Assembly (NCBI GenBank): GCA_039654915.1
Contig: CM077597.1
Coordinates: 56,882,001 to 56,946,000 of the forward strand
DNA from: Aquilaria yunnanensis
Lineage: Eukaryota; Streptophyta; Magnoliopsida; Malvales; Thymelaeaceae
Length of the DNA stretch: 64,000 nt
Direction of reading: 5' to 3'
Shown: positions 25,501 to 36,726 of the stretch, piece after piece
Position numbering within the stretch: position 1 is the first letter of the stretch
Layout: the number at the start of each line of letters is the position of its first letter
The notes under the pieces: generated by a model
What the model saw: the letters and a program-made list of their open reading frames with translations, nothing else
Told to the model about the DNA's origin: nothing
Database searches by the model: none
Program-made: the position numbers and the translations under genes

Positions 25501-26305
25501 AGTCACGGATGGTTTCTCCATTTCTTTGTGCTATGTCGAAGATTTGGACAGGCATATTCACCATTGGTCGACTTCCAATAAATTGCTGCGTGAAGGCCGT
25601 GGATAACTCCTGGAACTCCGTAATGGTTCCTGGACCCAATGAATTATACCACGCAGTTGCTGGTCCTGTGAGGGTGACCTCGAAACATTTGCACATGGTG
25701 GCGTCGTCGGCACCGGGCATCATCATGATGCGTCTGTACTTGGTCAGATGGGCTTGGGGATCAGTGCGGCCATCATAAACCTCCAGCCGAGGTACCCTGA
25801 AGTCACCTGGTATGGCTGCCTCTACTACAGCCTGGGTGAACGGGGACTCATCCTCACAAAAGGTTCCCGACAGTCTAGCCTAGACGGGTTTGCGGGCTAC
25901 GTGTTTTTCCACCCTGTCTAGTCTCACTAGTATCCTTTCCATAAGGATCCTGGCGCTAGGTTCTTCCTCCGGGAAGGGGGATTGTCGGCACCTCTTCGGG
26001 GAGTGAGTCCGGGATTGGGGAAACAGGGACCTTACCTCAGTCGACGAACTCCTTCCTCGTGGGACTCTGGGTCGCTTGGACCTTGTTTGTCCCATGGAGC
26101 GTACCCCAAGGGGTATGTTTTCCATGGGAGGCGCCTCACGTGGGCCTCCACTTCCCGAACTACGGTGGGTTGATTTGGGGCTTCTCTCCGGAGGGTGTGC
26201 TGGTGAGGGAGGCCATTGGGCCTGAGCTTGTTGTGGCCACCTTCAGTCTATGTGCTGTGTCAGTTCAGCCACGACAGAACGCTGAAAGTCGCGTAGAAAG
26301 CTCAT
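19587..26305 (-). pseudogene. Tat-A gag-pol, broken by stops, frameshifts and a nested solo LTR
   Basis: The likely start is the Met at 26305 (MSFLRDFQRSVVAEL, as in Tat-B); an in-frame Met at 26506 lies inside the LTR. Gag (to about 25050) has the retrotransposon gag core GPATAWYNSL and a Cys/His motif in FCQFHRNHGHDTEDC. Protease has VLLDDGSNADVLF near 24670. Reverse transcriptase has YVDDMIVKSK near 23545, but the block-A Asp is His (LLHAFSGY, codon 23731-23733). A degenerate RNase H is followed by a second, archaeal-type RNase H (YVDGAS, NMAEYEAL, DNAEAD) and integrase (CGNCQR, GIDLIGPLP, VVDNGS). Stops lie at 26243, 25880, 23569, 20732 and 20228, with a frameshift near 25200 and two more around 19990-20060. 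A solo copia LTR interrupts the first RNase H. Stop at 19587. Confidence 0.88.
21487..22902 (+). mobile_element. Solo copia LTR (1416 bp) in Tat-A, TSD AAAGT
   Basis: It starts TGTTAGTGTTGTGCCC and ends GAAACCCAACA. It is the reverse complement of the copia LTRs at 42477 and 49375 and has the same length. AAAGT flanks it on both sides (21482-21486 and 22903-22907), and the Tat sequence is collinear across it when compared with 52745. TATAAATA at 22542-22549 marks the promoter. Because the element sense is plus here, it is opposite to Tat-A. Small open frames inside it recur in each LTR copy and are not genes. Confidence 0.96.
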
Positions 26306-26456
26306 AGTAATGACTAAAGTGCGCTCCTCCTCGGGGGCAGGAGTCCCTGGGAAGGTCTGCTCAGTAGCCGTTTGAGTTTCAGGCACGGACGGGGACCTTG
26401 GGAGTCCCTTGTCCTTCGAGCGCCGAGTTTCAACAACGGCGACCTCAGAGTGGGTT

Positions 26457-26474
26457 CCCACAGACGACGCCAAA
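26457..26474 (-). promoter_or_regulatory. Tat-A primer binding site
   Basis: Minus-strand TGGCGTCGTCTGTGGGAA lies directly after the LTR end. Tat-B has TGGCGCCGTCTGTGGGAA at the same place (56327-56344). The position and TGG start fit a tRNA primer site; I do not assign the tRNA. Confidence 0.65.
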
Positions 26475-26774
26475 TGATGCCCAACAGCATGTTCGTCGGA
26501 TGACATTGCGATTTGTGGAGGGACTTCCTAAGGGGGAGAACGCCTGAATGCCAGATTGCCCAAGGGAGCATGCCTGAAAAACTCAAAAGAGAGGGTTAGG
26601 AGGTCCCCGGGATGTCATTCCGAAGAGGAGCCTCCGACGCCCAAGTCAGTGTCCGGAGCCGCAAAAGATGGGAACACCAGGAGGTTCAGGTGCCTTGCCT
26701 ATTTTTGTTTTCTCAAGGAGGAGGAGTCCAACCGTTTGCCAAGGTCTGTTCCCTGGTATTTATAGGGGTGCCCA
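26475..26774 (-). repeat. Extra partial LTR copy next to the Tat-A 5' LTR
   Basis: These 300 bp repeat the last 300 bp (element sense) of the Tat LTR, from just before the TATA box to the LTR end. They lie between the full 5' LTR (26775-27627) and the primer site. The two copies differ at many positions (roughly 7-8% by eye), so the duplication is not a recent assembly artefact. Confidence 0.88.
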
Positions 26775-27627
26775 GATGCCCAACAGCATCTTCGTCGGAT
26801 GACATTGTGACTTGCGGAGGGACTTCCTGAGGGGGAGAACGCCCGAATGCCAGATTGCCCAGTGGAGCGTGCCTGAAAAACTCAAAAAAGAAGGTAAGGA
26901 GGTCCCCGGGATGTCGTTCCGGGGAGGAGCCTCCAACGCCCAAGTCAGTGTCCGGGCGGTAAAAGAGGGGAACACCAGGAGGTTCAGGTGCGTTGCCTGT
27001 TTTTGTTTTCTCAAGGAAGAGGAGTCCAACCGTTTGCCAGGGTCTGTTCCCTATAATTTATAGGGGTGCCCAGCCCGTTCAGATGACGACACGTATTCGG
27101 TCGGATGTTCTCTGAGTTTCTGGGCGTAGGGGACAAGTAGCTTGTGGCAGGCTCCTTGAGCCCTGAACCGAGACAGGTCGTGACAAGACCTGGACGGCAT
27201 CGGCGTGTCAGACCGCCGTTTGGGGCGGCATGTAACGTCTGGGGCGACATGTCAGAGGCTCTTTAAATGCTCATGTCGTACTCCCGAAGTCCTCTGGGCG
27301 AGGTCACCCTTTAGTACGGATGCCCTTCTTCGGGAGTTATGCTCGTAGTTCTGGGAGTCCTTTATTTCAGTGGTTCTGCCTTCGGAGGATTCTCTCCTGC
27401 TTGTAAGGGCTAGGCCTCTGTCCCGAAGATGATCCATTTGGTCCCTCGAAGGAGCAAGCCATGCCTTCAGATTTCCTAGCGTATTAGCCAAAGTCCTGAC
27501 TTCGTGGTGCTTGACTTCGAACATGCCGAGGTCAAATGACGGTGCTTCTTTCTGTGCTACGCCAAGCTTCCCGAACACACCTTCGGCAGGAAGTTCGTAC
27601 TGAGAGGCGATAGCCCTTCGGCTATCA
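26775..27627 (-). repeat. Tat-A 5' LTR (853 bp)
   Basis: This LTR is collinear with 15330-16184 and lacks the leading T at the junction with the partial copy. A TATA box (minus strand) lies near 27052-27062, here slightly altered (TATAATTTATAGG on plus). On the minus strand it begins TGATAGCC next to the TSD CCCAG. Confidence 0.88.
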
Positions 27628-30600
27628 CCCAGCTTCACTGTTACGAACTTTGGACACTTCCCAAACATATCAAACATGCTTGGATAGCCTCCAAACTTCA
27701 CGTATATGTAAAATGTGTTGCATATATCACAACAAACTATCATAAGCCAATCTATGATGCATTATAACATCATTCCAGTCATCACAAACCTCATAGTACA
27801 TAATAATTAAACCTTGCCCACTAACTAATGCTATTGCTAGAACTACTCAAATTCATCAAGCAAACTCATTCCAATAGCATTTATTGAACCTGAAAACATA
27901 AATTCCATACCTCAACTCCAAGCAAGAAACAAGAATTATCCAACTCTTTTGCACCAACCAAGTTCCACAAACTCCAACCTAAGTTCCAAGCAAATATGGG
28001 TGCAAAACATCAAGTTACAAACTCCTGACCAAAACCCAAGCTCCCAATCAACTAATAAACATGAAATTAATGAAGAACACATTGATTACCTCTTATCAAA
28101 AATAGGGGATAGAAGGAAACGTGCTTCCAAGCTCCAAAACCATGACTTTATGCTTGAAATAAGTTTCCAATGGCCTATATACTTATAGTAGCTCCACTTT
28201 TCACGAAGAACTCTTGATTTTGAGCTCAATTGGATGTAGAAATGATGGTGTGAAGGATGAACTCCGGTTATGGTAGCCACCCTTCACTTTACCACCTTAT
28301 AAACCTTATAAACCATATTTAAAATTCAAGCCACCAAAGTATTAGACATGGAACACTTAAACCCCCTTCTTTTGATAGCCTTAGTCATTCCTGATCAATT
28401 TTTGTTTATTTCAACTAAGTTTGGGTGAAAGTTAAAATTTAGATTAGAAAAACTCATTTTAACCACTTGGGACCTACTCTGACTCATCAGGATGCAAAAT
28501 TACCATTTTTCACCTGGACCTTACTTAGTTCCTTTACTTCCTTGCAACTTAGCGAACTTTTCCAAACTTTCCTATTCTTGCTACGTAAACTTGAATTAAG
28601 GTTCCAAAATTAATTTGGAGCAATTTACCTTCCTTGAGCAAGCTTTCAACTAGGAGAGCCATAACAAAATTGCTTATAAAAGACAAGTATGGACAAAGGA
28701 AAACACAAAAAGGATTCAAGGAGTTAAGTGTCCTATTGTGTGCCTTTGGTTGTCTGTGCTTTTGACTTAAGTCAAATGGAAGTTTCATGGGGTTATCCTA
28801 CATAAGGAAGGGCTCCTATGGCATAGCATAAGGAAGTCAAATGTGTGCCAAGAGATTAAGGTAAAGAAACCATGGTCATGTAGCAAGGAAAATGACATAA
28901 AGCTTGGTTAAGCTTGTTAAGTGTGTTTAGTGCACTTAAGGCCATATAAGTGTCCATTCTTGTACTTATCCCCCAAATTTTAGCCTCCACTAGCAAAAAG
29001 GAAGCCATCCCTCCCCTCCAAACTTCCTCCATAGCCAACATACCTTGAAACTAAAAACTACATGCAATTGAAGTCAAGGAAGCACAATTGGAAGCTATTG
29101 CTTGAGTGCACCTAGGATCATGCTCCAATTTTAGCATGCCCATCAAGGTAAGGGTTCTCCTACTCTCATGGGTTTTTTTCTATATTTTTAAGCAACCATG
29201 GAGCTAGGGCTAAGCTTGGAAAGGAGCCATGAGCTTGATGAATGAATCCTAGTGAGGGAAGTGCACTTATTTAGGTTTTTGTGACATAGTGTGAAGTGCA
29301 TAGTGATGGCAACGAATTGAAGGGTTTCTAGGGAATAAAGTTAGTACTAACTAGTGTTGAAATCCTCCTAAGACTAAGCATTAGCTTGAGGAGGGATGCC
29401 ATAGTGATTTGGTTCTGTTTACTATGTGTTTTATGGACTAACCTATGGTATATGTTGCTGCCACATTTCATGTGTTTGTTGGTTTTGAATGGCTACTACA
29501 TTTGGTTGCTATATATTCTATATATGCATTGTATTTTTAGTGTTTTAGTGTCTTTGCATGCAATTTTTAATGATGGTTACATTTCCTATTGAATCCAAGT
29601 GCTACCCTTACTAAGTTTCACAATCAAACTTACTCCCCTCAATTCTGTCATTTTAGGTCCAACTGAAAGATCACCTTCAAACTAACCCTTGTGGTGTGAT
29701 TTTTGTGTTGAATTTTTAGGTACTTAAACTTTCATATGTCTAGTTGTGATTTGGAAATTTTAGTAATTTTAGGAGCACATTTGGTATTTTACCAGTGGTA
29801 CTCATTGTGTTGTGCAGCAGCTGTCCAACATCCTGTTCTGGAGTCCATTGTTTCTCAGGCACTCGTATAACCTAAGGTGCGTATTTAGCTGAGTTAAGAC
29901 CATTTTGTAGTGTGTGTATGCATTTACATGTATTTTATGTAAAATGAGACAATTATGTGAACATTTGAGTAATGTTTTGGCTATGTAAGCAATGTGGTGA
30001 AAAGCTGCCTAAGTATGAATGATGGGCTGCTTACTTGTGAATTTTATTTTAGCCATATATGGTTGTTAAATGTGAGGGAATGTATTTCTTATGTGTAATG
30101 GACATATTTGCGATAGATTTGGAGGGCTTTCCCCTAATAAATGAAGTGTTTGTACACTTATGAAATTTTGTATGGGTAAAATGGTCGTAAAGTGACCAAG
30201 ATTTTGACTCCACACTCAAAATGTTGTATGTCCCTGTGTGTAGTGAATCTTAGCATGAAATTTTGAAAAAAACTATAAAACATCTAGAGGCTGAACTGGA
30301 ATTTAGAATTTCTGAATTTGGAGCCCTGTAACCAAAGATATGATGTTGCAAAATTGGCTAAGTTACTATTCATTTTATCAGAATTTTGTTACCAACTAAA
30401 AAAATCCATAACTTGGTCCATAGGTGGGCTATTGATGTAAAAAAAAATTCCTATAGTTTTTTGTAAGTCTAAAGTTGATAATGGAGTAATGAAAATAGGG
30501 TGGTAGATGGCTATGATGATAGAGTTTATTAGTGGAAGTTAGAGGTGCAATGGCTGGTCAGCAGAACTTAACAACATTGCCTAATGTGTGGAAGCCAAGA

Positions 30601-32010
30601 TTAAGACTTGTGCTAGTTTTTTCCTTTTTTGCTACCATGGCGTGCATGAAATGTGAATATGTGTGTGATGGTGGGGCCAATACGCACATGTTTACATAGT
30701 GCGGAAGAGGGCCATTTGATTACACACTAAGGGTAGTGTTCTGATGGCCTACAGAACATTACCAGTCCTGGGAATGTAAATGCACAATTTTGGCACCATA
30801 ATTGGACTACCCAAGAGTGGGCAACAACACTGCATATGCAGAAGATATAGAAACCAAATGAAGTAGCCATTCACAACCAACAAACACATGAAATGTGGCA
30901 GCAACATAAACCATAGGTCAGTCCACAAAACATGCAATAAACTTAAGTAAACCACTATGGCAGCCCACCTCAGCTTAAGCTTGGTCTTAGGAGAGTTTCA
31001 ACACTAATTAGTACTAACTTTGGGCTCTAGAAACCATTCAATTTGCTGCCATCACTGTGCACTTCACACTAGGTCACAAAACCTTCAATAAGTGCACTCC
31101 CCTCACTAAGCTTGGTTCATCAAGCTCATGGCTCTCTTCCTATCTTACCCCTAGCTCCATGGATGCTTGAAAATATAGTAAACAATATATGAATGCAAGA
31201 AACCCCTTACCATGATGGGCAGGCCAAATTTTAAGCTTGATCATTGAAGCACCCAAACAATAGCTCTAGTTTGCTTCCAATTGCTTCCTTTTGCCTTCAA
31301 TTTGAAGTAGCTTTAAGTTTGGAAGTGTGGTGGCTATGGAGGAAGTATGGAGGGGAGAGATGGATTTCTTTTTGCTGGTGGAAGCTGAAATTGTGGAAAG
31401 ATAAGGAGCGAGATGGGCCTTAAATGGTCTTTAGTGCATAAATACACTTAACTACTCTTAACCATGCTTTATGTCATTTTCCTTGGTACAACACCATGGT
31501 TTATTAACCTTAATTTCTTGGCCCACATTTGACTTCTTTATCCCATGCCTTTGCTTCCCTCCCTAGTGTGGGATAACCCTATAATTTCACCATTAGACTT
31601 AAGTCAAAGCCAAACACATCTTAAGGCCTATGTTAGAACACTTAGGTCCTTTATGCCTTTTTGTGTTTTCTTTGTCCTTGTTGTCTTCCATAAGCAATTT
31701 AGTCCTCCAATAGCACTTTCATACCATTCATATTCTTCTCATAACTCTCCAAATCTATTTTTTGAATGTTTTTCAATTGAGTACCCTAATTTCAAAAATC
31801 TTACAAAAAAGTCCATAGGTTGCTCAACAAATAGGCAATTCTTAAGGCTTTTCTTTGGGGCCAAGTTACCAACTTGAAATACTTTTAAGGAGGTGTTGAT
31901 CATGCCCTTTATCCCCACACTTTAATCACTATGATAAGAATTACACAATATAATGTTTTTGATCATGATGCCACACTTTGTAATTCTCCCATTTTTGTAA
32001 GGTGGGAACA

Positions 32011-32526
32011 CATCTAGGTAAGCAAAGTTGCATGGCATGGCAGTCTATCACTACCCTATTGGCACTAAGCTAGCTCATTCCTTGTATGATATCATACCCA
32101 CTAGTCTCTAAGACTATTAAGTCAGCTTTGAGCTCTAATTCATCAAGCCTAAGAATGCAATCCTTTACTACATGGCATGTGAACATAGTCTCATTCCTAG
32201 CAGTTCTAACTAGATACATTTCATTCATAGTGCATACTTCAAGATTCACAGGTTTTATAAACTTAGAAGATATTACAAACAAGGATGCACCAACATCAAA
32301 TAAGACTAATACTTCATAACCATTAAAAGAAATGGTAACTTTTTGCAAGTTCCTTGGCCTCTAGGGACCTCCTTGAGGTATCTAAATAGAATACTTTTCC
32401 AGAAGCTTGATTTTGTCTCTCTCAATCCACAGGCATGCTAAGTCTTTGAACATTCTTCAGTTGTGGCACATTCTACCTCTTCTTAGGTAGTTGTCCCGGT
32501 GCCCAACTGTTCCCAAACCCTCTTAT
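32011..32526 (-). pseudogene. Aspartic protease fragment of a gypsy element
   Basis: A 92-residue minus-strand frame (32348-32070) contains the retropepsin-like stretch YEVLVLFDVGASLFVISSKF. The D-T/S-G active site reads D-V-G, so the piece could not be active. Downstream come VKDCILRLDELELKADLIVL and YDIIQGMS, matching the protease C-terminal flap region of chromoviruses. It is clearly different from the Del-A protease (60279 onward), so it may belong to another family such as the source of LTR E or X. It is cut on the left by LTR H (32010) and on the right by Del-B (32527). Confidence 0.65.
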
Positions 32527-35500
32527 TGTTACCCACTCCGAGGTAGTCTAGTTATGGTGCCAAAACTGTGCATTTAACTCCCAGGATTGGTGTGTCCTGT
32601 AGGTCATCAGAACAACACCCCTAGTGTGCATACTCAAGTGACCCTCTTGAGCACTATGCAAATACATGCATATTGGTCTAACCATAACACACATATTCAC
32701 ATTTATGCACACTATGGCAGCTAAGAAGGAAAACACTAGCACAAGTCATAGTTTTGGCTTCCACACATTAGCCAATCTTGTTAAGTTCTAGTGACCAGCC
32801 ACTGCACCTGTTACTTCCACTAATAAACTGTATCATTCAAGCCATGTACCCCCTATTTTATTTGCTCCATTATCAAATAGAGACTTAGAGAAAACCAAGG
32901 AATTTTTTTTTACATCGATAGCCCATCTATGGATCAAGTTATGAATTTTTGAATTTGGTTACAAAATTCTGACCAAATAAACAGTAACTCAGCCAACTTT
33001 GCAATGTCATATCTTTGGCTACAGGGATGTAAATTCATAAATTCTAAATCCCAATAAAACCTCTAGACATTCTCTAGGTTGCCAAAATTTCATACCCAGA
33101 TTCATTATACATAGGCAGATATTCAACTTTAGGTACAGGGTCAAAATTCTGGTCACTTTATGACCATTTTCCCCATACAAAATTTCATAAGTGTGCAAAC
33201 ACTTCATTCAAAAGGGGAAAACCATCCAAAGACATCCCATACATGTCCATTACACATAGGAATTACATTCCCTTTCTTTTAACAACTTTATGTCGCCAAA
33301 ACAGAATTTACAAGTAAGCAGCCCATCATTCACACTTAGGCAGCTTTGCACCACATCACTTACATAGCCAAAACATTATTTAAATGTTCACATACTTGTC
33401 TCATTTTACATACACTACAAGTACATGCATACGTACACTACAATATGGTCTCAACTCAGCTAAATACGCACCTTAGGTTACAGGAGGTCCTGAGACACAA
33501 TGGACTCCAAAAATAGGATGCTGGACAATTGCTGCACAACGCAATAAGTACCACCATTAAAAATACCAAATGTGCTCCTAAGAACACCAAACTTTCCAAA
33601 TCATAAATAGACATATGGAAGTTCATGTACCTAAAATTTCAGATCAAAACTAAAACCACAAAGGTTAGTTTCAAGGTGATATTTCAGTTGGACCTGAAGT
33701 GACAGAATTGAGGGGAGTAAGTTTAATTGAGAAAATTAGTAAGGGTAGCACAGGGATTCAATAGGCAATGTAACCATCATAATAAATCATTATGGCAGTC
33801 CCCCTCAAGCTAATGCTTGGCCTTAGGAGAATTTTAACAGTAGTTAGTACTAACTTTGGGCTCTAAAAACCCTCATTTCATTGCCATCTTTGGACACTTG
33901 ACGGTAGGTCACAAAAGCTTCAATAAGTGCACTCCCCTCACTAAGCTTGCTTCATCAAGCTCGTGCCTCTCTTCCAAGCTTAGCCCTAGCTCCATGGATG
34001 TTTGAAAATTGTAGAAAATAGTTCATGAGAGTAAGAGAACCTTTACCAAAGTGGGTAGGCCAAAAATCAAGCTTGATCCTTGAAGTATCCAAGAAAAAGC
34101 TCTAGTTTGCTTCCAATTGCTTCTTTTTTCCTTCAATTTCAATCAATTGCAAGTTTGAAGGTGTGGTGGCTATGGAGGAAGTATGGCTGCATTCTTGGGC
34201 TAGGGGAGGATGAAAATGAGAGAGGTATAAGTGATTTGGCCACTTAAATGACCTTAAATGAGCTTAGGGGCACAAAACACACTTAAGAAGCTTAACCTTG
34301 CTTTATGTCATTTTCCTTCCCACTAATTACGATTTCTTTGTCTTAAAATCATTAGCACACATGTGCCCAACATTTTTTACTAATTATCAAGTCTTAGCTA
34401 CGTCCCCCATGATGGGATAACCCCACAATTCCACCCTTAGACTTAAGTCAAAAGCTTGAACACCTTAAGGTTTACAATAGGAAATTAAGGTCCTTAATGC
34501 CTTTAGTGTTTCCTTTGTCCAAACTTGTCTTCGATGGGCAATTTGTGTTAGTCTTGTGCGCAAAATCCAATCATGAGATGATTGTTTTTTTTGTACACTG
34601 AGTCATGATATTTTATTAATGCATTAATCCAGCAATTATGTTTGTTGTTCTGTTTCTGCGTAACGTAATAAACATAATTGTAACCCTAGAATAACGATAT
34701 TCTTAAACATCCCTGGTCTAGTATTATTATGGAGGGGGTTGCAATAATACATAATGACTAGCATATGTGGAGACTAATATGAGATATGTACTCAACATAT
34801 GGGTACAAGTTGGAGAACTTGTGTACTGGACTGACCCACCATGAGAACGCTACATGGATCATCATATGAGTGTCATAAGTGATTCTCATAGTGATCATGG
34901 TATATATAGTCCTTCGACCTAAGATTATCAAGGTTCCCTACATGTGAGTCACATACTTTAATACTTTCCTTTGTTACTCGTAACTGAGTGAACTTGAAGG
35001 TGGTCATTGGGTATGTCACATATCATGTAGAGGGATTTGTATGATCAAGATGGGATTTGTCCCTCCCATGTAACGGGAGTGATATCATTGGGCCCCTTGA
35101 TAGTGTAAGACTTAGAAAATTGCATGGCCATGCTCGGATGAGTTGATATATGATATCAATGTCATCAGTTTAAGTTGGTTTACTCGGTAATCAAGAAACC
35201 AAAGATTGGGCTATACGAGAGTGACACATTCCATGTCTCGTGCTTAGTCTAGATATCTTGGACAAAGGGACAATGGCATATATCGATGATGATCATACAG
35301 GTTTAGTCGAATCATCGACAATCTTATCACTTGGGTAGCAATGATGTGTTGCTAGAGACCGCTCATTGCTTATGATCATAAATGTGATTTATGATCATTG
35401 CCAACGTGGTAATAGCCTATTGGGTCACACACGTAGAGCTATTTGGATCATTAGAGTACATGGGCTAATTATTTGGGTTATAGTTTCACTTTAATTTCAT

Positions 35501-36273
35501 ATTAATAATGGGTCCAAGAGTTGAGCCATTATTAAGCCCAAAATTAAAGCCTAATTGGATTAGGGCTTCGAAACCCATTAGGCCTGGAAGTTGAGTCTCA
35601 CTATAAATACAACTTTTCGTAAGAAATTCGCTGGTCTTCTTGCCCTCTCATCCCAAAAAGGAGAGTCGCACTCTTCTCTTGCAATTCTTTGTAGGATGCA
35701 AGTTAGCATTGCGAGCACAAGAGAAACGCATCTGCCGGGACGTGGCGGAAGTATGGTGATCCCGAGAGGCTCGTGTGGATACCATAAAGAGCTTGAACAC
35801 GTCAACTGTTCAGGTTTTCTAATTCGACTCTACCATTGGTGAGAGATCTAAATCGAATATTAGGTATGAAAATTTTTGAACACCCGATTTACCCCGTTTG
35901 ACTTGGATCCTGGAGGGTTTCGGTTAAATTATGCTGCACTGTTTGGCTCCCGAAACCCAACAATTTGGTCCTCCAATTTCACTTTACTACCATTCATTTC
36001 CATCCCATAACTCTTCAAGTCTCTTTCTAGAGAGTTTTGCAATTGAGCACCCGAATTTCCAAAACCTTACAAAAGAGTCCATAGGTTGCTTGACAAACAA
36101 GCAATCCTTAAGGCTTTTCTTGGGGCCTAAGTTACCAACTCGGAACACTTTTAAGGAGGTTTTGATCATGTCTTTTACCCCCCTCACTTCAATCACGGTG
36201 AGAATTACACAATATAATGGTTTTTAGCCATTATGACACACTTGTAATTCTCCCTTTTTGTGAGGTGGTAACA
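32527..36273 (-). mobile_element. 3' LTR of minus-strand Del element (Del-B), split by a solo copia LTR
   Basis: The plus strand starts TGTTACC at 32527 and ends GGTAACA at 36273, the 7-bp inverted ends of the Del LTR. Removing the copia LTR and one TSD leaves 2325 bp. A polypurine tract (plus CCTCCCCCCCTC, 36276-36287) and pol lie to its right, so it is the 3' LTR. The outer flank on the left is CTTAT. Confidence 0.88.
34546..35962 (+). mobile_element. Solo copia LTR (1417 bp) in Del-B LTR, TSD ATTTG
   Basis: It starts TGTTAGTCTTGTGCGC and ends GAAACCCAACA. ATTTG lies on both sides (34541-34545 and 35963-35967). The Del LTR reads through: ATGGGCAATTTG on the left continues as GTCCTCCAAT on the right. 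It differs from the other copia LTRs at clearly more sites than they do from each other, so it is the oldest of the three copia insertions. Confidence 0.95.
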
Positions 36274-36726
36274 ATCCTCCCCCCCTCAAAAATTTTGGTC
36301 CTCCAAAATAGCCTTTAGCTTCAGGTATTCTTCAGGATACCTGTCCATAAGGTCTCTTTCAGTTTCCCAAGTTGCTTATCTTTCAGAGTGGTGTGCCACT
36401 GAACTTTAACCATGGGAATATGTTTGTTTCATAACCTTCTGGTATCCTTGGCTATGATAGCGATAGGTTTCTCTTCATATGTCAAGTTAGGTTCCAACTG
36501 TATGTCTTCCACTATAATAGCATGCTTTGTGTCCAATAGACACTTCTTAAGCATACTAATGTGAAAAACATTATGAACACTTGAAATGCTTGGCGGTAGA
36601 GCTAACATGTATGCTACCTTGCCAACTTTGTCAAAGATCTCATAAGGAATGATGTATCTTGGAGCTAACTTTGGTTCTTCTACCAAATCTGATAGTGTCT
36701 TTGGTTGGTGCAACTTTCAACCAAAC
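36274..36726 (-). pseudogene. Del-B pol 3' end: integrase C-terminus and chromodomain-like tail
   Basis: The minus-strand frame 36713-36429 gives KLAPRYIIPYEIFDKVGKVA, VHNVFHISMLKKCLLDTKH and LEPNLTYEEKPIAIIAKDTRR, collinear with Del-A 63270-63510. The tail towards the polypurine tract at 36288 is frameshifted. The piece is cut on the right at 36726 by insertion of Del-A, whose LTR starts at 36727 in the opposite direction. Confidence 0.82.

Larger units (their letters stand above)
15330..27627 (-). mobile_element. Tat-A: Tat/Grande-like Ty3/gypsy retrotransposon, degraded
   Basis: The element starts TGATGCCC at 15330 and ends GGCTATCA at 27627. The flanks are CCTAG (15325-15329) and CCCAG (27628-27632), a TSD with one change. 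The net length without the nested solo copia LTR is about 10.9 kb. In element sense (minus) the order is 5' LTR with an extra partial LTR, primer site, gag, protease, reverse transcriptase, two RNase H domains, integrase, a long 3' region with a gene on the opposite strand, polypurine tract and 3' LTR. The order RT-RNase H-second RNase H-integrase and the antisense gene identify the Tat lineage. The LTRs differ by several percent, so it is older than Tat-B. Confidence 0.9.
10971..28666 (-). mobile_element. LTR X, probable solo LTR (~1.9 kb net), TSD AAATT, split by LTR F and Tat-A
   Basis: The piece starts TGATATGGCC at 10971 and ends GCCATAACA at 28666. AAATT is present on both sides (10966-10970 and 28667-28671), and LTR G is collinear across it. 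Its own sequence is 10971-11029, 14541-15329 and 27633-28666, about 1.88 kb in all. The last 1 kb (27633-28666) has no open frame that I can assign and is AT-rich. The hairpin TGAGAATT-CAAC-AATTCTCA is at 15135-15154. The size, TG/CA ends and TSD suggest a solo LTR. Minus orientation is inferred from the hairpin flank. The family was not identified by name. Confidence 0.75.
10656..30826 (+). mobile_element. Del LTR G, forward, split by LTR X
   Basis: The first part (10656-10970) starts TGTTACTACC and runs to GGACAAAATT. The second (28672-30826) resumes at GCTTATAAAAGACAAG and ends GGCAACA. The re-joined length is 2470 bp, matching a full Del LTR, so G is a solo LTR inserted in LTR H in the opposite sense. 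The hairpin region near 29611 has a shortened stem. G and H lie head-to-tail inverted and could form a long foldback if transcribed together, apart from the inserted DNA. No coding sequence. Confidence 0.82.
9363..32010 (-). mobile_element. Del LTR H, reverse, split in two by a nested insertion
   Basis: The reverse Del LTR is present as 9363-10655 (distal half) and 30832-32010 (proximal half, ending GGGAACA at 32010). Together they give 2472 bp, the same as the 2474-bp solo LTR, so both halves belong to one LTR. The split point corresponds to ACAAT in other copies. Here the left copy reads ATAAT (10651-10655) and the right ACACT (30827-30831), each one change from ACAAT, consistent with an old 5-bp TSD. 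Everything between is the inserted LTR G with its own insertions. Whether H is solo or belongs to a larger element cannot be told: its distal edge abuts LTR E and its proximal edge abuts a protease fragment. Confidence 0.8.

Noticed and set aside
27633..28666. A host gene in the AT-rich stretch right of Tat-A
   Set aside because: The only frames are short (64-79 codons), without motifs, and the stretch is the distal part of LTR X bounded by a TSD.
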